DNA of 46,699 bases from Candidatus Eisenbacteria bacterium (GTDB lineage Bacteria > Eisenbacteria > RBG-16-71-46 > JASEGR01): positions 1-46,699 of the forward strand of contig JASEGR010000013.1 of assembly GCA_030017955.1 (NCBI GenBank). Direction: 5' to 3'. Each line of letters opens with the position of its first letter. Position 1 is the stretch's first letter. The notes below the pieces were generated by a model. The model saw nothing but the letters and a program-made list of their open reading frames with translations. It searched no databases and was not told where the DNA came from. Positions 23,933-32,406 of the stretch are shown piece by piece. A program made the translations under genes and the position numbers.

Positions 23933-25663
23933 ATGTATGCTCCAGAACTGATTGACCGCATAAGAAGCAGCGTCGACATCGTTGGAATTATCGGCGAAAG
24001 AGTCTCACTCAAGAAAGCCGGAAGGAACTATAAGGGACTTTGTCCTTTTCACAACGAGAAGACTCCTTCTTTCATCGTGAGCCCCGAAAAGCAGCTCTAT
24101 CACTGCTTCGGCTGCGGAGCGGGGGGAAACGTTTTCACATTTCTGACATCGACCGAGAAGATGAGCTTCTCAGAAGCGGCAAACTATCTGGCTGACAAAG
24201 GCGGTGTGAGACTGCCGAAGGCAAAGGCGGAAAACGAAGAATATTCGAGACTCTATGAGGCAAATGAGCTGGCAGCCGGGTTCTTCGAGAACTCTCTCTG
24301 GGGGGATGCCGGGAAAAAGGGAAAGGAGTACCTGAAGACAAGAGGCGTGCGAGAAGAAACTGCAAGGGAACTCAGGCTCGGACTTGCCCTCCCGGGCTGG
24401 AGGAACTTGCTTGACCACGGAGGGAAACTTCTTGGAGATGAGCTGCTTCTCAGGGCGGGTCTTCTTGTCCGCGACGATCAGAGCGGCGCAACATACGACC
24501 GTTTCAGAGACAGGCTCATGTTCCCTGTCGAAAGCGTGTCTTCGAGGATTGTCGGATTCGGCGGAAGGGCGCTTGACGACTCACTGCCGAAGTATCTGAA
24601 TTCTCCGGAGACTGCAATCTACAAGAAATCCGACATACTCTACGGTTTTTCGAGGACAAAACGCTCCGTGAGGGAAGCCGGCTTTGCTTTCCTTGTCGAA
24701 GGATACATGGACTTCATCGCCCTGTTTGAGTCTGGAATCCGGAACGTTGTCGCGGTATCAGGGACTTCACTGACGCCGGGGCACGCAAGGATGCTCAAGG
24801 GAGCTGCCGAAAAAGTCTCGGTCGTTTTTGATGCGGACCGGGCCGGGATAGCTGCAGCAATGAGAAGCATCGGTATCCTGCTTGAAGGAGGTCTTCGGGT
24901 CAACGTCATCTGTCTTCCTCAAGGGCATGACCCTGACACCTACATCAGAAAAGTGGGCAGAGAGAAATTCCTCGAAGATGCAAGTATATCTTTGGATGCG
25001 ATTGAATTCCTGAGGGACTGTTTTGCCTCAGAGAAGAAAAGCAGGGAAGAAGCTTTAAGGAATATTGTTGAGCTCATAGCTAGGGCTGAGGATCCTCTTT
25101 CGAGAAGAGTCCTTGTGGAACGGACTGCCGCGGTATTTTCATTCGACGAGGCAGTGCTGTTCACTGAAACCGAAAGGAGGAGATCCGGAGAGAGACCTGG
25201 GGTTGGTCTCGTACCCGCCAAGCCAGCCGGGCTTTCTGTTTCGAATATCGAACTTGAATACCTTGCCCTCCTTGTTTCCAGCCCGAGCCTGCCGAGGGAA
25301 GCATTGCAGCCGATAGAAGAAGAGCTCTTTGCCGATCCTTTGTTACGGAAGGTTGCACGGACCATCCTGGATTGCGGCGAAACGCTGGAGGGAAATGGGG
25401 TCGCAGGGCTTCTTCACCGGATTGAAGACGAAGAGGCAAAGAGTCTCTTGTCAAGGCTTGCCATCGAGGACAAGTTCTCCGGGGTTGACAGGGAAACTGT
25501 CCTGAAGGATTACGTGAAGAAACTCAAGCAGATGGCCCTGAGAAGAAGAGCGAGTGAGATTGACCAGGACATAAAGAGAAGGGAAAAACAAGGTATTGAT
25601 GCCACCAGTCTTCTTGAAGAGAAGAGTGGAATTATGGCTGAGCTTAAGGAGCTTTACGGATAG
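23933..25663 (+). CDS. dnaG: DNA primase DnaG
   Basis: The 576-residue enzyme makes RNA primers for replication. Zinc-binding domain: Cys37, His40, Cys58, Cys61. The catalytic core has LKTRGVREETA, then RIVGFGGRALDDSLPKYLNS, and the Toprim site with FLVEGYMDFIAL near 255 and VVFDADRAG near 300. The C-terminal helicase-interaction region is diverged. ATG 23933 has no ribosome-binding site close by; GGAGG at 23908-23912 instead precedes a 13-codon frame (ATG 23914) that overlaps the dnaG start, which may couple translation. Confidence 0.95.
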   Translation: MYAPELIDRIRSSVDIVGIIGERVSLKKAGRNYKGLCPFHNEKTPSFIVSPEKQLYHCFGCGAGGNVFTFLTSTEKMSFSEAANYLADKGGVRLPKAKAENEEYSRLYEANELAAGFFENSLWGDAGKKGKEYLKTRGVREETARELRLGLALPGWRNLLDHGGKLLGDELLLRAGLLVRDDQSGATYDRFRDRLMFPVESVSSRIVGFGGRALDDSLPKYLNSPETAIYKKSDILYGFSRTKRSVREAGFAFLVEGYMDFIALFESGIRNVVAVSGTSLTPGHARMLKGAAEKVSVVFDADRAGIAAAMRSIGILLEGGLRVNVICLPQGHDPDTYIRKVGREKFLEDASISLDAIEFLRDCFASEKKSREEALRNIVELIARAEDPLSRRVLVERTAAVFSFDEAVLFTETERRRSGERPGVGLVPAKPAGLSVSNIELEYLALLVSSPSLPREALQPIEEELFADPLLRKVARTILDCGETLEGNGVAGLLHRIEDEEAKSLLSRLAIEDKFSGVDRETVLKDYVKKLKQMALRRRASEIDQDIKRREKQGIDATSLLEEKSGIMAELKELYG

Positions 25664-25729
25664 AAGGAGCAGTTTTCTTTCGTGCTGCCTTTCTCGGCAC
25701 ATGGTAACCAAGGAAAGGAGTCATGCTGA

Positions 25730-27481
25730 ATGACTGATTTTATCAAGGATCCGAGAGTGGAGGAACTTAAGTCCCTTGCCGTTAAGCAGGGCTATGTCAC
25801 CCACGATCAGATTGAAACCTTTCTTGATGATGACACAACGGTTGACCAGATGGATGAACTCTTCATGCTGCTCAATGAGATGAAGGTTGACGTCTTCGAG
25901 ACGGCTGAAGAGGGAAGGGAAAAGGCAGAGAAGCTCAAGAAGGTTGAGGAGAGGAAACTCGAGACCCAGCAAGTGGCTCAGGCCATCAGGTATGATGACC
26001 CTGTAAGAATGTATCTTCGTGAAATGGGCAAAGTCCCCCTCCTCGACAGAGAGGGTGAGGTGGAGATTGCAAAGAGAATCGAGGCCGGGGACGAGATGGT
26101 TTGCAGGGCTCTCTTCCAGACTGCAACGATCATCAGGGAACTTCAGGGACTTGCCGCGAAACTCTCGCAGGGAAAGATGAGAATAGAAGACTTGATTCAG
26201 GTTGACTTCGGAAGCTGGAACCCGGACTTCTCGGGGAGAAGGGAGAAGGCGAAGGTCCTGAAGACAGTTTCCAGAGTCGCGAGACTCCAGGGCACGCTGA
26301 ACAAACTTTGGTCACAGTCCACAAAGAAAGTGTCGGAAAAGAAGCGCACGTCTCTGAATGAATCGATAGACAGATACAATGAGAAGATAAATGAGGATCT
26401 GCGGAAGATCACCTTCAACCCGAAACTCATCGAGAAGTTCTCGGCCAGGCTCAAGGGGCTGGTTGAGAGACTCAGGGAAGCGGAGAACGAAGTGCACCAG
26501 TGTGAAAAGTCGGTTGGAAGGACCCACGAGCAGCTGCTTGCGCTCTTGAGAAAAGCGCGGAAAGGCCCGAAACACAGAAGGGCTGTTGAAAAAGAAAGCA
26601 GGCTTACAATAGAGAAGATTAACGAAGCATTGAGAAAAATAAAGAACAGTAACCGCAAGATAAGAAGAATCGAGCTCGAGGCCAGGATTCCCAAAGCGAG
26701 ACTATATGGTGCAGTACGGCAAATAATCGAAGGGGAAAGGAAGAGGGAAAAAGCTAAGAAGGCGATGATTGAAGCGAACGTGCGGCTTGTGATCAGCATT
26801 GCAAAGAGGTACACGAACAGAGGCCTTGAATTTCTCGACCTGATTCAGGAAGGAAATTCCGGGCTCATGAGAGCCGTGGACAAGTTTGACTATAGAAAAG
26901 GGTACAAGTTCAGTACGTACGCGACCTGGTGGATAAGGCAGGCAATCACGAGGGCAATTGCCGACCAGGCGAGAACGATCAGAGTCCCGGTCCATATGAT
27001 TGAAGCCATAAACAAGGTCGTGAGGGTGTCGCGAAGACTCGTCCAGGAATATGGAAGAGAGCCCACGCCCGAAGAGATTGCGGAGAAGCTCACGATGCCG
27101 GTCGAGAAGGTAAGAGGTGTGCTCAAGGCGGCGCAGGAGCCGATCTCTCTTGACAGGCCGATAGGGGAAGAGGACGAGTCCAGTCTGGGAGATTTCATCG
27201 AGGATACGAGTGTTGTTTCACCTGCCCATTCGGCTGCCTTTGCCATGCTCAAGGATGAAGTCGGCGCCGTTCTTGAAACGCTCACTCCGCGGGAGGCCAA
27301 GGTTGTGAAACTCAGGTTCGGGCTCACTGAAGACGGATGTCCCAGGACCCTTGAAGAAGTCGGAGCTTTCTTTAATGTAACAAGAGAGAGGATCAGGCAG
27401 ATTGAAGCCAAGGCGTTGAGAAAGCTCAGGCATCCGACAAGGTCCAGGAGACTGAAAGTCTTCGCGCAGAATCTGGCTTGA
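25730..27481 (+). CDS. rpoD: Primary sigma factor (RpoD/SigA)
   Basis: The 583-residue vegetative sigma factor directs RNA polymerase to promoters of the TTGACA/TATAAT kind found in this window. Region 1.1 is near 1-75, region 1.2 near 88-118 ([17 protein letters not shown]), then a long non-conserved stretch of about 220 residues. Regions 2.1-2.4 follow from about 345 ([34 protein letters not shown]), region 3, and region 4.2 helix-turn-helix near 538-568 ([20 protein letters not shown]). Region 2.2 has [11 protein letters not shown] where most sigma factors have Ile instead of Ser. It closes the rpsU-mutS2-dnaG-rpoD block and is followed 30 bp later by a structured repeat. Confidence 0.96.
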   Translation: MTDFIKDPRVEELKSLAVKQGYVTHDQIETFLDDDTTVDQMDELFMLLNEMKVDVFETAEEGREKAEKLKKVEERKLETQQVAQAIRYDDPVRMYLREMGKVPLLDREGEVEIAKRIEAGDEMVCRALFQTATIIRELQGLAAKLSQGKMRIEDLIQVDFGSWNPDFSGRREKAKVLKTVSRVARLQGTLNKLWSQSTKKVSEKKRTSLNESIDRYNEKINEDLRKITFNPKLIEKFSARLKGLVERLREAENEVHQCEKSVGRTHEQLLALLRKARKGPKHRRAVEKESRLTIEKINEALRKIKNSNRKIRRIELEARIPKARLYGAVRQIIEGERKREKAKKAMIEANVRLVISIAKRYTNRGLEFLDLIQEGNSGLMRAVDKFDYRKGYKFSTYATWWIRQAITRAIADQARTIRVPVHMIEAINKVVRVSRRLVQEYGREPTPEEIAEKLTMPVEKVRGVLKAAQEPISLDRPIGEEDESSLGDFIEDTSVVSPAHSAAFAMLKDEVGAVLETLTPREAKVVKLRFGLTEDGCPRTLEEVGAFFNVTRERIRQIEAKALRKLRHPTRSRRLKVFAQNLA

Positions 27482-27510
27482 TTTCCTATCCTGATTTCGA
27501 TAAGTTCTAA

Positions 27511-27732
27511 CTAGTGTGCCGTCGCAGAGACAACTTTACGAAATGCAGGGCGTTTCATAAGGCACACTTCCAGGGGGTGTGAGGGGGTCGTGGCCGACCC
27601 CCTCAGGGGTGACAGCGAAGGGATGCGACGAGTAGGAGCATCCAGAAGCGTCAGAGGGGCGAGAAGCCCCTATGAAAGTGTCGTGTCCAGGGGCAAAGAC
27701 ATAGACAAGGAACTTACAGGACACGACACTAG
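27511..27732 (+). repeat. Dispersed structured repeat, copy 3 (complete)
   Basis: A complete copy between rpoD and purQ, bounded by CTAG at both ends: CTAGTGTGCC at the start and CACGACACTAG at the end. The long terminal hairpin has arms 27677-27688 and 27719-27730 with a 30-nt loop. The purQ ribosome-binding site AGGAGG begins at its last base pairs (27731-27736). Confidence 0.94.
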
Positions 27733-27745
27733 GAGGGTACAAATC

Positions 27746-28555
27746 TTGAGAGTTGCCGTAATTCAGTTTCCCGGCATGAACTGTGAATTCGAGACATTGA
27801 GAGCCGTTAAGCTTGCCGGAATGGATGGAGAACTTTTCAGGTGGAACTCTTCGGATGTGCTCAGTTCCTTCGACGCATTCGTACTCCCGGGCGGGTTCTC
27901 TTTTCAAGATCGTGTTCGGGCGGGCGTCGTCGCCTCAAGAAGCCCGCTGATGGACGAGCTCTCGTCACTTGCCCTTGACGGAAAACCTGTCCTCGGCATC
28001 TGCAACGGGGCACAGATCCTGGTCGAAGCGGGTCTGGTCCCGGGTTGGGATATGGACAAAATCGTGCTCGGGCTCGGCCCAAACATCTCTGATGACAGAA
28101 TAGGATACTACTGTTCATGGGTTCATGTGAGCGTGAAAAAAGATCCTGAGTCTCCTTTCACTTCTGAGTTTGATGAAAACGAGATTCTCCCGCTTCCGGT
28201 TGCCCATGCGGAAGGAAGATTCATTGGCCTGACAGAGGATGTCGAAAGAGAACTCGAACGGAATGGACAGGTAGTGTTCAGATACTCGACTCCTAAGGGA
28301 GATTTTGAACACTCGTTCCCAACAAACCCAAACGGTTCATTCCTTAATGCAGCCGGGATCACTAACGTTAAGGGAAACGTCCTGGCTTTCATGCCGCACC
28401 CTGAAAGAGCACTGAAGCTGAGGAGCGTCCCGGATTCAATTGAGGGGAAATGGGGACAGTCGAAGAGAGGATCACAAGGAGACTTTGCTGCCATGGAAGC
28501 TCCCGGACCCGGGCTCAAGATATTTGAATCCATCAGAAGGTATCTTCTGCGATGA
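27746..28555 (+). CDS. purQ: Phosphoribosylformylglycinamidine synthase subunit PurQ
   Basis: The 269-residue glutaminase subunit of FGAM synthase (purine synthesis step 4) frees ammonia from glutamine for PurL. The class I amidotransferase triad is intact: Cys86 in GICNGAQ, His218 and Glu220 in MPHPERA. VIQFPGMNCEFE and the VLPGGFSFQDRVRAG motif are typical. TTG 27746 is chosen because AGGAGG lies about 9 nt upstream and the family begins with RVAVIQFPG. Reading further upstream would run into the repeat. The length is of the longer PurQ type. The next gene overlaps it by 4 bp. purL and purS are not in the window. Confidence 0.95.
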   Translation: MRVAVIQFPGMNCEFETLRAVKLAGMDGELFRWNSSDVLSSFDAFVLPGGFSFQDRVRAGVVASRSPLMDELSSLALDGKPVLGICNGAQILVEAGLVPGWDMDKIVLGLGPNISDDRIGYYCSWVHVSVKKDPESPFTSEFDENEILPLPVAHAEGRFIGLTEDVERELERNGQVVFRYSTPKGDFEHSFPTNPNGSFLNAAGITNVKGNVLAFMPHPERALKLRSVPDSIEGKWGQSKRGSQGDFAAMEAPGPGLKIFESIRRYLLR

Positions 28556-29100
28556 TTCTCGGCGTTCTGATTACAATGAAAAGGACTGATCTTGCGGCTT
28601 CGACCGCATTCCACACGCTTGTCTCTGAGATAACATGCTCGAAGAATCTGGTTGAGCTCTCACGGCATGATGTCTGGCTGGCAGAATTCAGGAATGACGG
28701 GGAAAAGGCAACGGGTAAGATGAAGGCCGCGCTTGAGGAAAGCCTCAGGTTCTTCAATCCCAACAGGCAGGTCTTTGAGATAAGAAATGAGAATGAAGCC
28801 TTTTGGGACAACGGCGGGAAATCCAGGCTGAATTTTTTCGTCTGGAGCAAGGATTGCCGTGAGGGTCTTTTGATCAAGAAGAATCTCGAAGACATTCACG
28901 GAATAGAACATCTCAGCCGGGTTGTTAGGGGAGTAATCTGGAGAGCCGGGTTTTCATCGTATCCCTCAGAGATTGAAGTGAAGCCCATCATGGGATTTCT
29001 TGCGAATCCATCATATCAGAACCTCTCGATTCTTACGGACCCGGTGACTCCTCGTGCTCTTCACGGGCCGGCAATCACCTGTCGCCCGGAAAAGGCCTGA
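28552..29100 (+). CDS. Unknown protein coupled to purQ
   Basis: A 182-residue soluble protein whose ATG overlaps the purQ stop (ATGA), strongly suggesting co-translation. It has no signal peptide, membrane helix or recognisable nucleotide-binding motif. Noticeable parts are VWLAEFRNDGEKATGK, QVFEIRNENEAFWDNGG and GIEHLSRVVRGVIWRAGF. It lies where some organisms carry purS or purL, but it is twice the length of PurS and I see no resemblance. A role in purine synthesis is inference from position. Confidence 0.7.
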   Translation: MILGVLITMKRTDLAASTAFHTLVSEITCSKNLVELSRHDVWLAEFRNDGEKATGKMKAALEESLRFFNPNRQVFEIRNENEAFWDNGGKSRLNFFVWSKDCREGLLIKKNLEDIHGIEHLSRVVRGVIWRAGFSSYPSEIEVKPIMGFLANPSYQNLSILTDPVTPRALHGPAITCRPEKA

Positions 29101-29191
29101 CAACTTTCTTCATTCTCGGGAAACGAGAGTCCGATGAGAGGATGGAGCTTGAAGAATCTATGAGTTTCATGCAGAAAGAGAGTGGCTGGGC

Positions 29192-30619
29192 ATGACAAAA
29201 GAACTGAAACACTCGTGTGCAGTCTTCTCGACATTCGGACCGAGGGATTCATCACGGCTGGCACATCTCGGCCTTTACTCCCTTCAACACAGAGGCCAGG
29301 AATCTACTGGAATTGTCTCCTCGGATGGAAAACAATTTTTCTCCCATAAAGCAATGGGGCTTGTTTCCGATGTTTACACTCCTTCGGTCTTGAATCAGCT
29401 TCCCGGGCACCTGGCAACCGGCCATAACCGGTATTCGACCACGGGCTCAACCAGAATCGAGAATGCTCAGCCCATGATTGTGGATTACAGAAAAGGGAAG
29501 CTTGCAATTGCCCACAACGGAAATATTGTTAACGCGGCCGGCCTGCGCAATGAGTTGGAGCGTCAAGGTTCTGTTTTCCAGACCACAATGGACACGGAAG
29601 TGATACTGCATTTGGTTGCCAGGTCAAAGGAGAAGACTCTGCCCGCAATGATTCTTGAAGCGCTGTCCTGCGTTCGCGGAGCGTATTCGCTTGCCATCAT
29701 GACTGAGAATCAGATATTTGCGGGCCGGGATCCGTTTGGCTTCAGGCCGCTCACCCTGGGAAGCGTCCGCTCCAATCCTGTCGTTGCCTCGGAAAGCTGT
29801 GCATTCGATATAATAGGCGGCAGATTGGTGAGGGAGATCGAGCCTGGGGAACTGTTGCTGATCGACAAGAACGGACAGAAGAGTTTTCGCATTTCCAGGA
29901 GTGTCGAGCAGGCACGATGTATCTTTGAGCTAATCTATTTCTCGAGGCCCGATTCAATTGTCTTTGGTGAGTGCGTTGACACCGTGAGGAGAAACCTGGG
30001 CAGGACGCTGGCATCTGAGGCGCCGGCTCCCTGCGACATAGTCATAGCAGTGCCGGATTCCAGTAACTCCGCAGCGCTTGGGTTTTCTGAAGAAGCCAGC
30101 ATCAAGTTTGAACTTGGTCTCATCAGGAATCACTACGTAGGGCGAACCTTCATCCATCCGAAGCAAAAGCTGCGGGACCTGGGGGTAAGAGTGAAGTACA
30201 ATGCGGTACGCGACATCCTTAGAGGGAAGCGCGTCGCAATCGTGGATGATTCGGTGGTGAGGGGGACCACGAGCAAGAAGCTGATCAGGATGGTGAGAAT
30301 GGCCGGTGCCAGGGAGGTTCACTTCAGAGTAGCATCGCCGCAGATAATCGACCCGTGTTTCTACGGCATAGACACTCCAAGAAGGAGCGAATTGATTGCT
30401 CGAAACCTGTCCATGAAAGAACTGGCTTCTTTCATAGGCGTTGATAGCATGGAATATCTCTCGCTTGAGGGATTGAGGAACAGTGTCCGGGAGCCTGACA
30501 AGTATTGCTATGCGTGCTTCACAGGAGACTACCCGGTTACTCCTCCCAAAGAGTTCGACAAATTCTCTCTTGAAACGGCCGGGAGAAGGAAGGGAGCCAG
30601 TGTGCCGTCGCGGAAATAA
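29192..30619 (+). CDS. purF: Amidophosphoribosyltransferase PurF
   Basis: The 475-residue enzyme makes phosphoribosylamine from PRPP and glutamine, the first step of purine synthesis. The N-terminal nucleophile Cys9 follows an eight-residue propeptide, as in the Bacillus type. GHNRYSTTGS, AHNGNIVN and the PRPP site VAIVDDSVVRGTT are intact. Likely iron-sulfur ligands are present (ARCIFEL, DPCFYG, YCYAC), so an oxygen-sensitive [4Fe-4S] enzyme is likely. The last codons (SVPSRK and stop) lie inside repeat copy 4, so the C-terminus was rewritten by the repeat. Confidence 0.95.
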   Translation: MTKELKHSCAVFSTFGPRDSSRLAHLGLYSLQHRGQESTGIVSSDGKQFFSHKAMGLVSDVYTPSVLNQLPGHLATGHNRYSTTGSTRIENAQPMIVDYRKGKLAIAHNGNIVNAAGLRNELERQGSVFQTTMDTEVILHLVARSKEKTLPAMILEALSCVRGAYSLAIMTENQIFAGRDPFGFRPLTLGSVRSNPVVASESCAFDIIGGRLVREIEPGELLLIDKNGQKSFRISRSVEQARCIFELIYFSRPDSIVFGECVDTVRRNLGRTLASEAPAPCDIVIAVPDSSNSAALGFSEEASIKFELGLIRNHYVGRTFIHPKQKLRDLGVRVKYNAVRDILRGKRVAIVDDSVVRGTTSKKLIRMVRMAGAREVHFRVASPQIIDPCFYGIDTPRRSELIARNLSMKELASFIGVDSMEYLSLEGLRNSVREPDKYCYACFTGDYPVTPPKEFDKFSLETAGRRKGASVPSRK

Positions 30620-30818
30620 CCTTGCCTAATGCACGATGCCTCACAAGGCACACTGCCAGGGGGTATGAGGGGGTCGTGGCCGACCCCCTCAGGGGTGACA
30701 GCGGAAGGATGCGACGAGTAGGAGCATCCTGAAGCGTCAGAGGGGCGGGGAGCCCCTATGAAAGTGTCGTGTCCGGGGGGAAAGGCATACGCAAGGAGTT
30801 TCCCGGACACGACGCTGG
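30598..30818 (+). repeat. Dispersed structured repeat, copy 4 (complete, most diverged)
   Basis: The copy overlaps the end of purF. It starts CCAGTGTGCC and ends ACGACGCTGG: both outer bases have changed together compared with CTAG...CTAG in copy 3. The middle of the first hairpin is diverged, but its outer stem and the other three stems are kept. The loop of the third hairpin is GGGGA instead of GAGAA. Confidence 0.93.
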
Positions 30819-30824
30819 GTCTCC

Positions 30825-30854
30825 TTGACACCCCGAGAAAACGGCGACTATATT
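30825..30854 (+). promoter_or_regulatory. Sigma70-type promoter for lysS
   Basis: TTGACA at 30825-30830 and TATATT at 30849-30854 are 18 bp apart. It begins 7 bp after repeat copy 4 and lies about 70 bp before lysS. It likely serves lysS and the coupled lolCE-lolD-mcsA genes. It shares TTGACACCCC with the promoter at 4577. Confidence 0.85.
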
Positions 30855-30924
30855 TATTGTCTCAATTGCGCAGGTTGAAGGCTTCCCGTTCAGGTGAACC
30901 AGAAAGGATTGAGGTAGAGAAGAC

Positions 30925-32406
30925 ATGTCCCCGCTTGATGAACTTACCAAGTTGAGAAGAGACAAACTTGAAATCCTGCGTAAGAGAAACACGCCGGCCT
31001 ATGCCTACTCGTTCAAAATCTCTCACCGCTCGAAAGAGATCCTGGAATCTGCCGATGCGCTCCAGAGCGCAAATGAGACTATTTCGGTCGCCGGACGGCT
31101 CATGTCAAAGAGAGGCCACGGCAAAGCCAGTTTCTCGCACATCAAGGACTTTCTTGGAAAGATTCAAGTCTACTTCAGAGAAGATGAGGTCGGCGAAGAA
31201 GCTTATGCGCTTTTTGACCTTCTGGACGTCGGCGACATAGTCGGCGTTAGAGGAAAGGTATTCAAAACAAAAACTGGGGAGACGACTGTCAAGGCGGAAG
31301 AGCTGGTCCTGCTCACCAAATCCCTCACGCCTCTGCCCGAGAAGTGGCATGGATTGAAAGATGTGGAGACGAGGTTCAGGAGGCGCTACGTTGACCTGAT
31401 TGTTAATGATTTTGTGCGTGATACGTTTGTAATGCGGGGGAAGGTGCTTACGGCAATGAGAAGGTTCCTTGACTCGAAGGGTTTCACCGAAGTTGAAACG
31501 CCAATACTTCAGCCCATCTACGGAGGAGCGTTTGCAAAGCCGTTCACAACACGGCACGAGGCACTGGAACGGCGGCTCTATTTGAGAGTTTCAGATGAAC
31601 TGTACCTCAAGAGACTCATAGTAGGCGGATTCGAGAAGGTCTATGAGATCGGAAAGGACTTCAGGAACGAGGGAATGGACAAACTCCACTCGCCTGAGTT
31701 CACCATGATGGAGCTTTACGAGGCATACAGCGACTACCTTGATATGATGACTCTTCTTGAAGAGATGGTGTGCTCGATCCTGATGGAAGTGAAAGGATCA
31801 ACAGTCTGTGAATTTGACTCTCAGAACATTGACTTTAAGCCGCCCTGGAGACGCATCGGTTTTTTTGACTCGCTTAAGGAGAAAACCGGTCTCGATCTTC
31901 TGGATATGGATGAGAAATCCACGAGGAAGGCGTGCCTGCAGTTCGGGATTGAGGTCGGCGAGAAGGCGGGATACGGAAAGATGGTTGACGAGCTTTTCTC
32001 GAGCGTAATACAGCCGGGGCTTATACAGCCAACATGTGTCATCGACTATCCGAAAGACCTCTCGCCCCTTGCAAAGGAGAAGAGAGGCAACCCGAAGGTC
32101 GTGGAAAGATTTGAGCTCTTTGCCGGCGGTCTGGAGCTTGCAAATTCATTCTCGGAACAAAACGATCCGACCGAACAGGAGAAGCAATTTGAGCGTCAGG
32201 CTGCATTGCGGGAGAAAGGTGACGTGGAGGCGCAGGTGATGGATAGGGATTTCATCTCGGCGCTTGAGTGCGGCATGCCGCCGACGGGCGGCTTGGGGGT
32301 CGGTATAGACCGGCTCGTCATGCTTTTCTCAAATGTCGGAAACATAAGGGAAGCCATTCTCTTTCCGCCGGTCAGAAACGAAATCGAGGAAGAGGGAAGC
32401 GAGTGA
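30925..32406 (+). CDS. lysS: Lysyl-tRNA synthetase, class II
   Basis: The 493-residue enzyme charges tRNA-Lys. An N-terminal OB-fold anticodon-binding domain (about 55-150; ISVAGRLMSKRGHGKASF) is followed by the class II core: motif 1 near 185 (GFTEVETPILQP), motif 2 near 247-270 (KDFRNEGMDKLHSPEFTMME) and motif 3 near 455-464 (GGLGVGIDRL). All are intact and the length is normal. The stop overlaps the start of the LolC/E-like gene (TGATG). Confidence 0.96.
   Translation: MSPLDELTKLRRDKLEILRKRNTPAYAYSFKISHRSKEILESADALQSANETISVAGRLMSKRGHGKASFSHIKDFLGKIQVYFREDEVGEEAYALFDLLDVGDIVGVRGKVFKTKTGETTVKAEELVLLTKSLTPLPEKWHGLKDVETRFRRRYVDLIVNDFVRDTFVMRGKVLTAMRRFLDSKGFTEVETPILQPIYGGAFAKPFTTRHEALERRLYLRVSDELYLKRLIVGGFEKVYEIGKDFRNEGMDKLHSPEFTMMELYEAYSDYLDMMTLLEEMVCSILMEVKGSTVCEFDSQNIDFKPPWRRIGFFDSLKEKTGLDLLDMDEKSTRKACLQFGIEVGEKAGYGKMVDELFSSVIQPGLIQPTCVIDYPKDLSPLAKEKRGNPKVVERFELFAGGLELANSFSEQNDPTEQEKQFERQAALREKGDVEAQVMDRDFISALECGMPPTGGLGVGIDRLVMLFSNVGNIREAILFPPVRNEIEEEGSE

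Noticed and set aside
27511-27732. CTAG at both ends of the repeat as a target-site duplication
   Set aside because: CTAG is its own reverse complement, and in copy 4 the ends are CCAG and CTGG, which are inverted rather than direct repeats; this favours terminal inverted repeats.
27590-27745. 52-residue N-terminal extension of PurQ
   Set aside because: The extension is entirely repeat sequence. TTG 27746 with AGGAGG upstream matches the family start.
32268-32405. 46-residue N-terminal extension of the LolC/E gene
   Set aside because: It lies inside lysS; the ATG at 32406 fits the family start and the overlap pattern with lysS.
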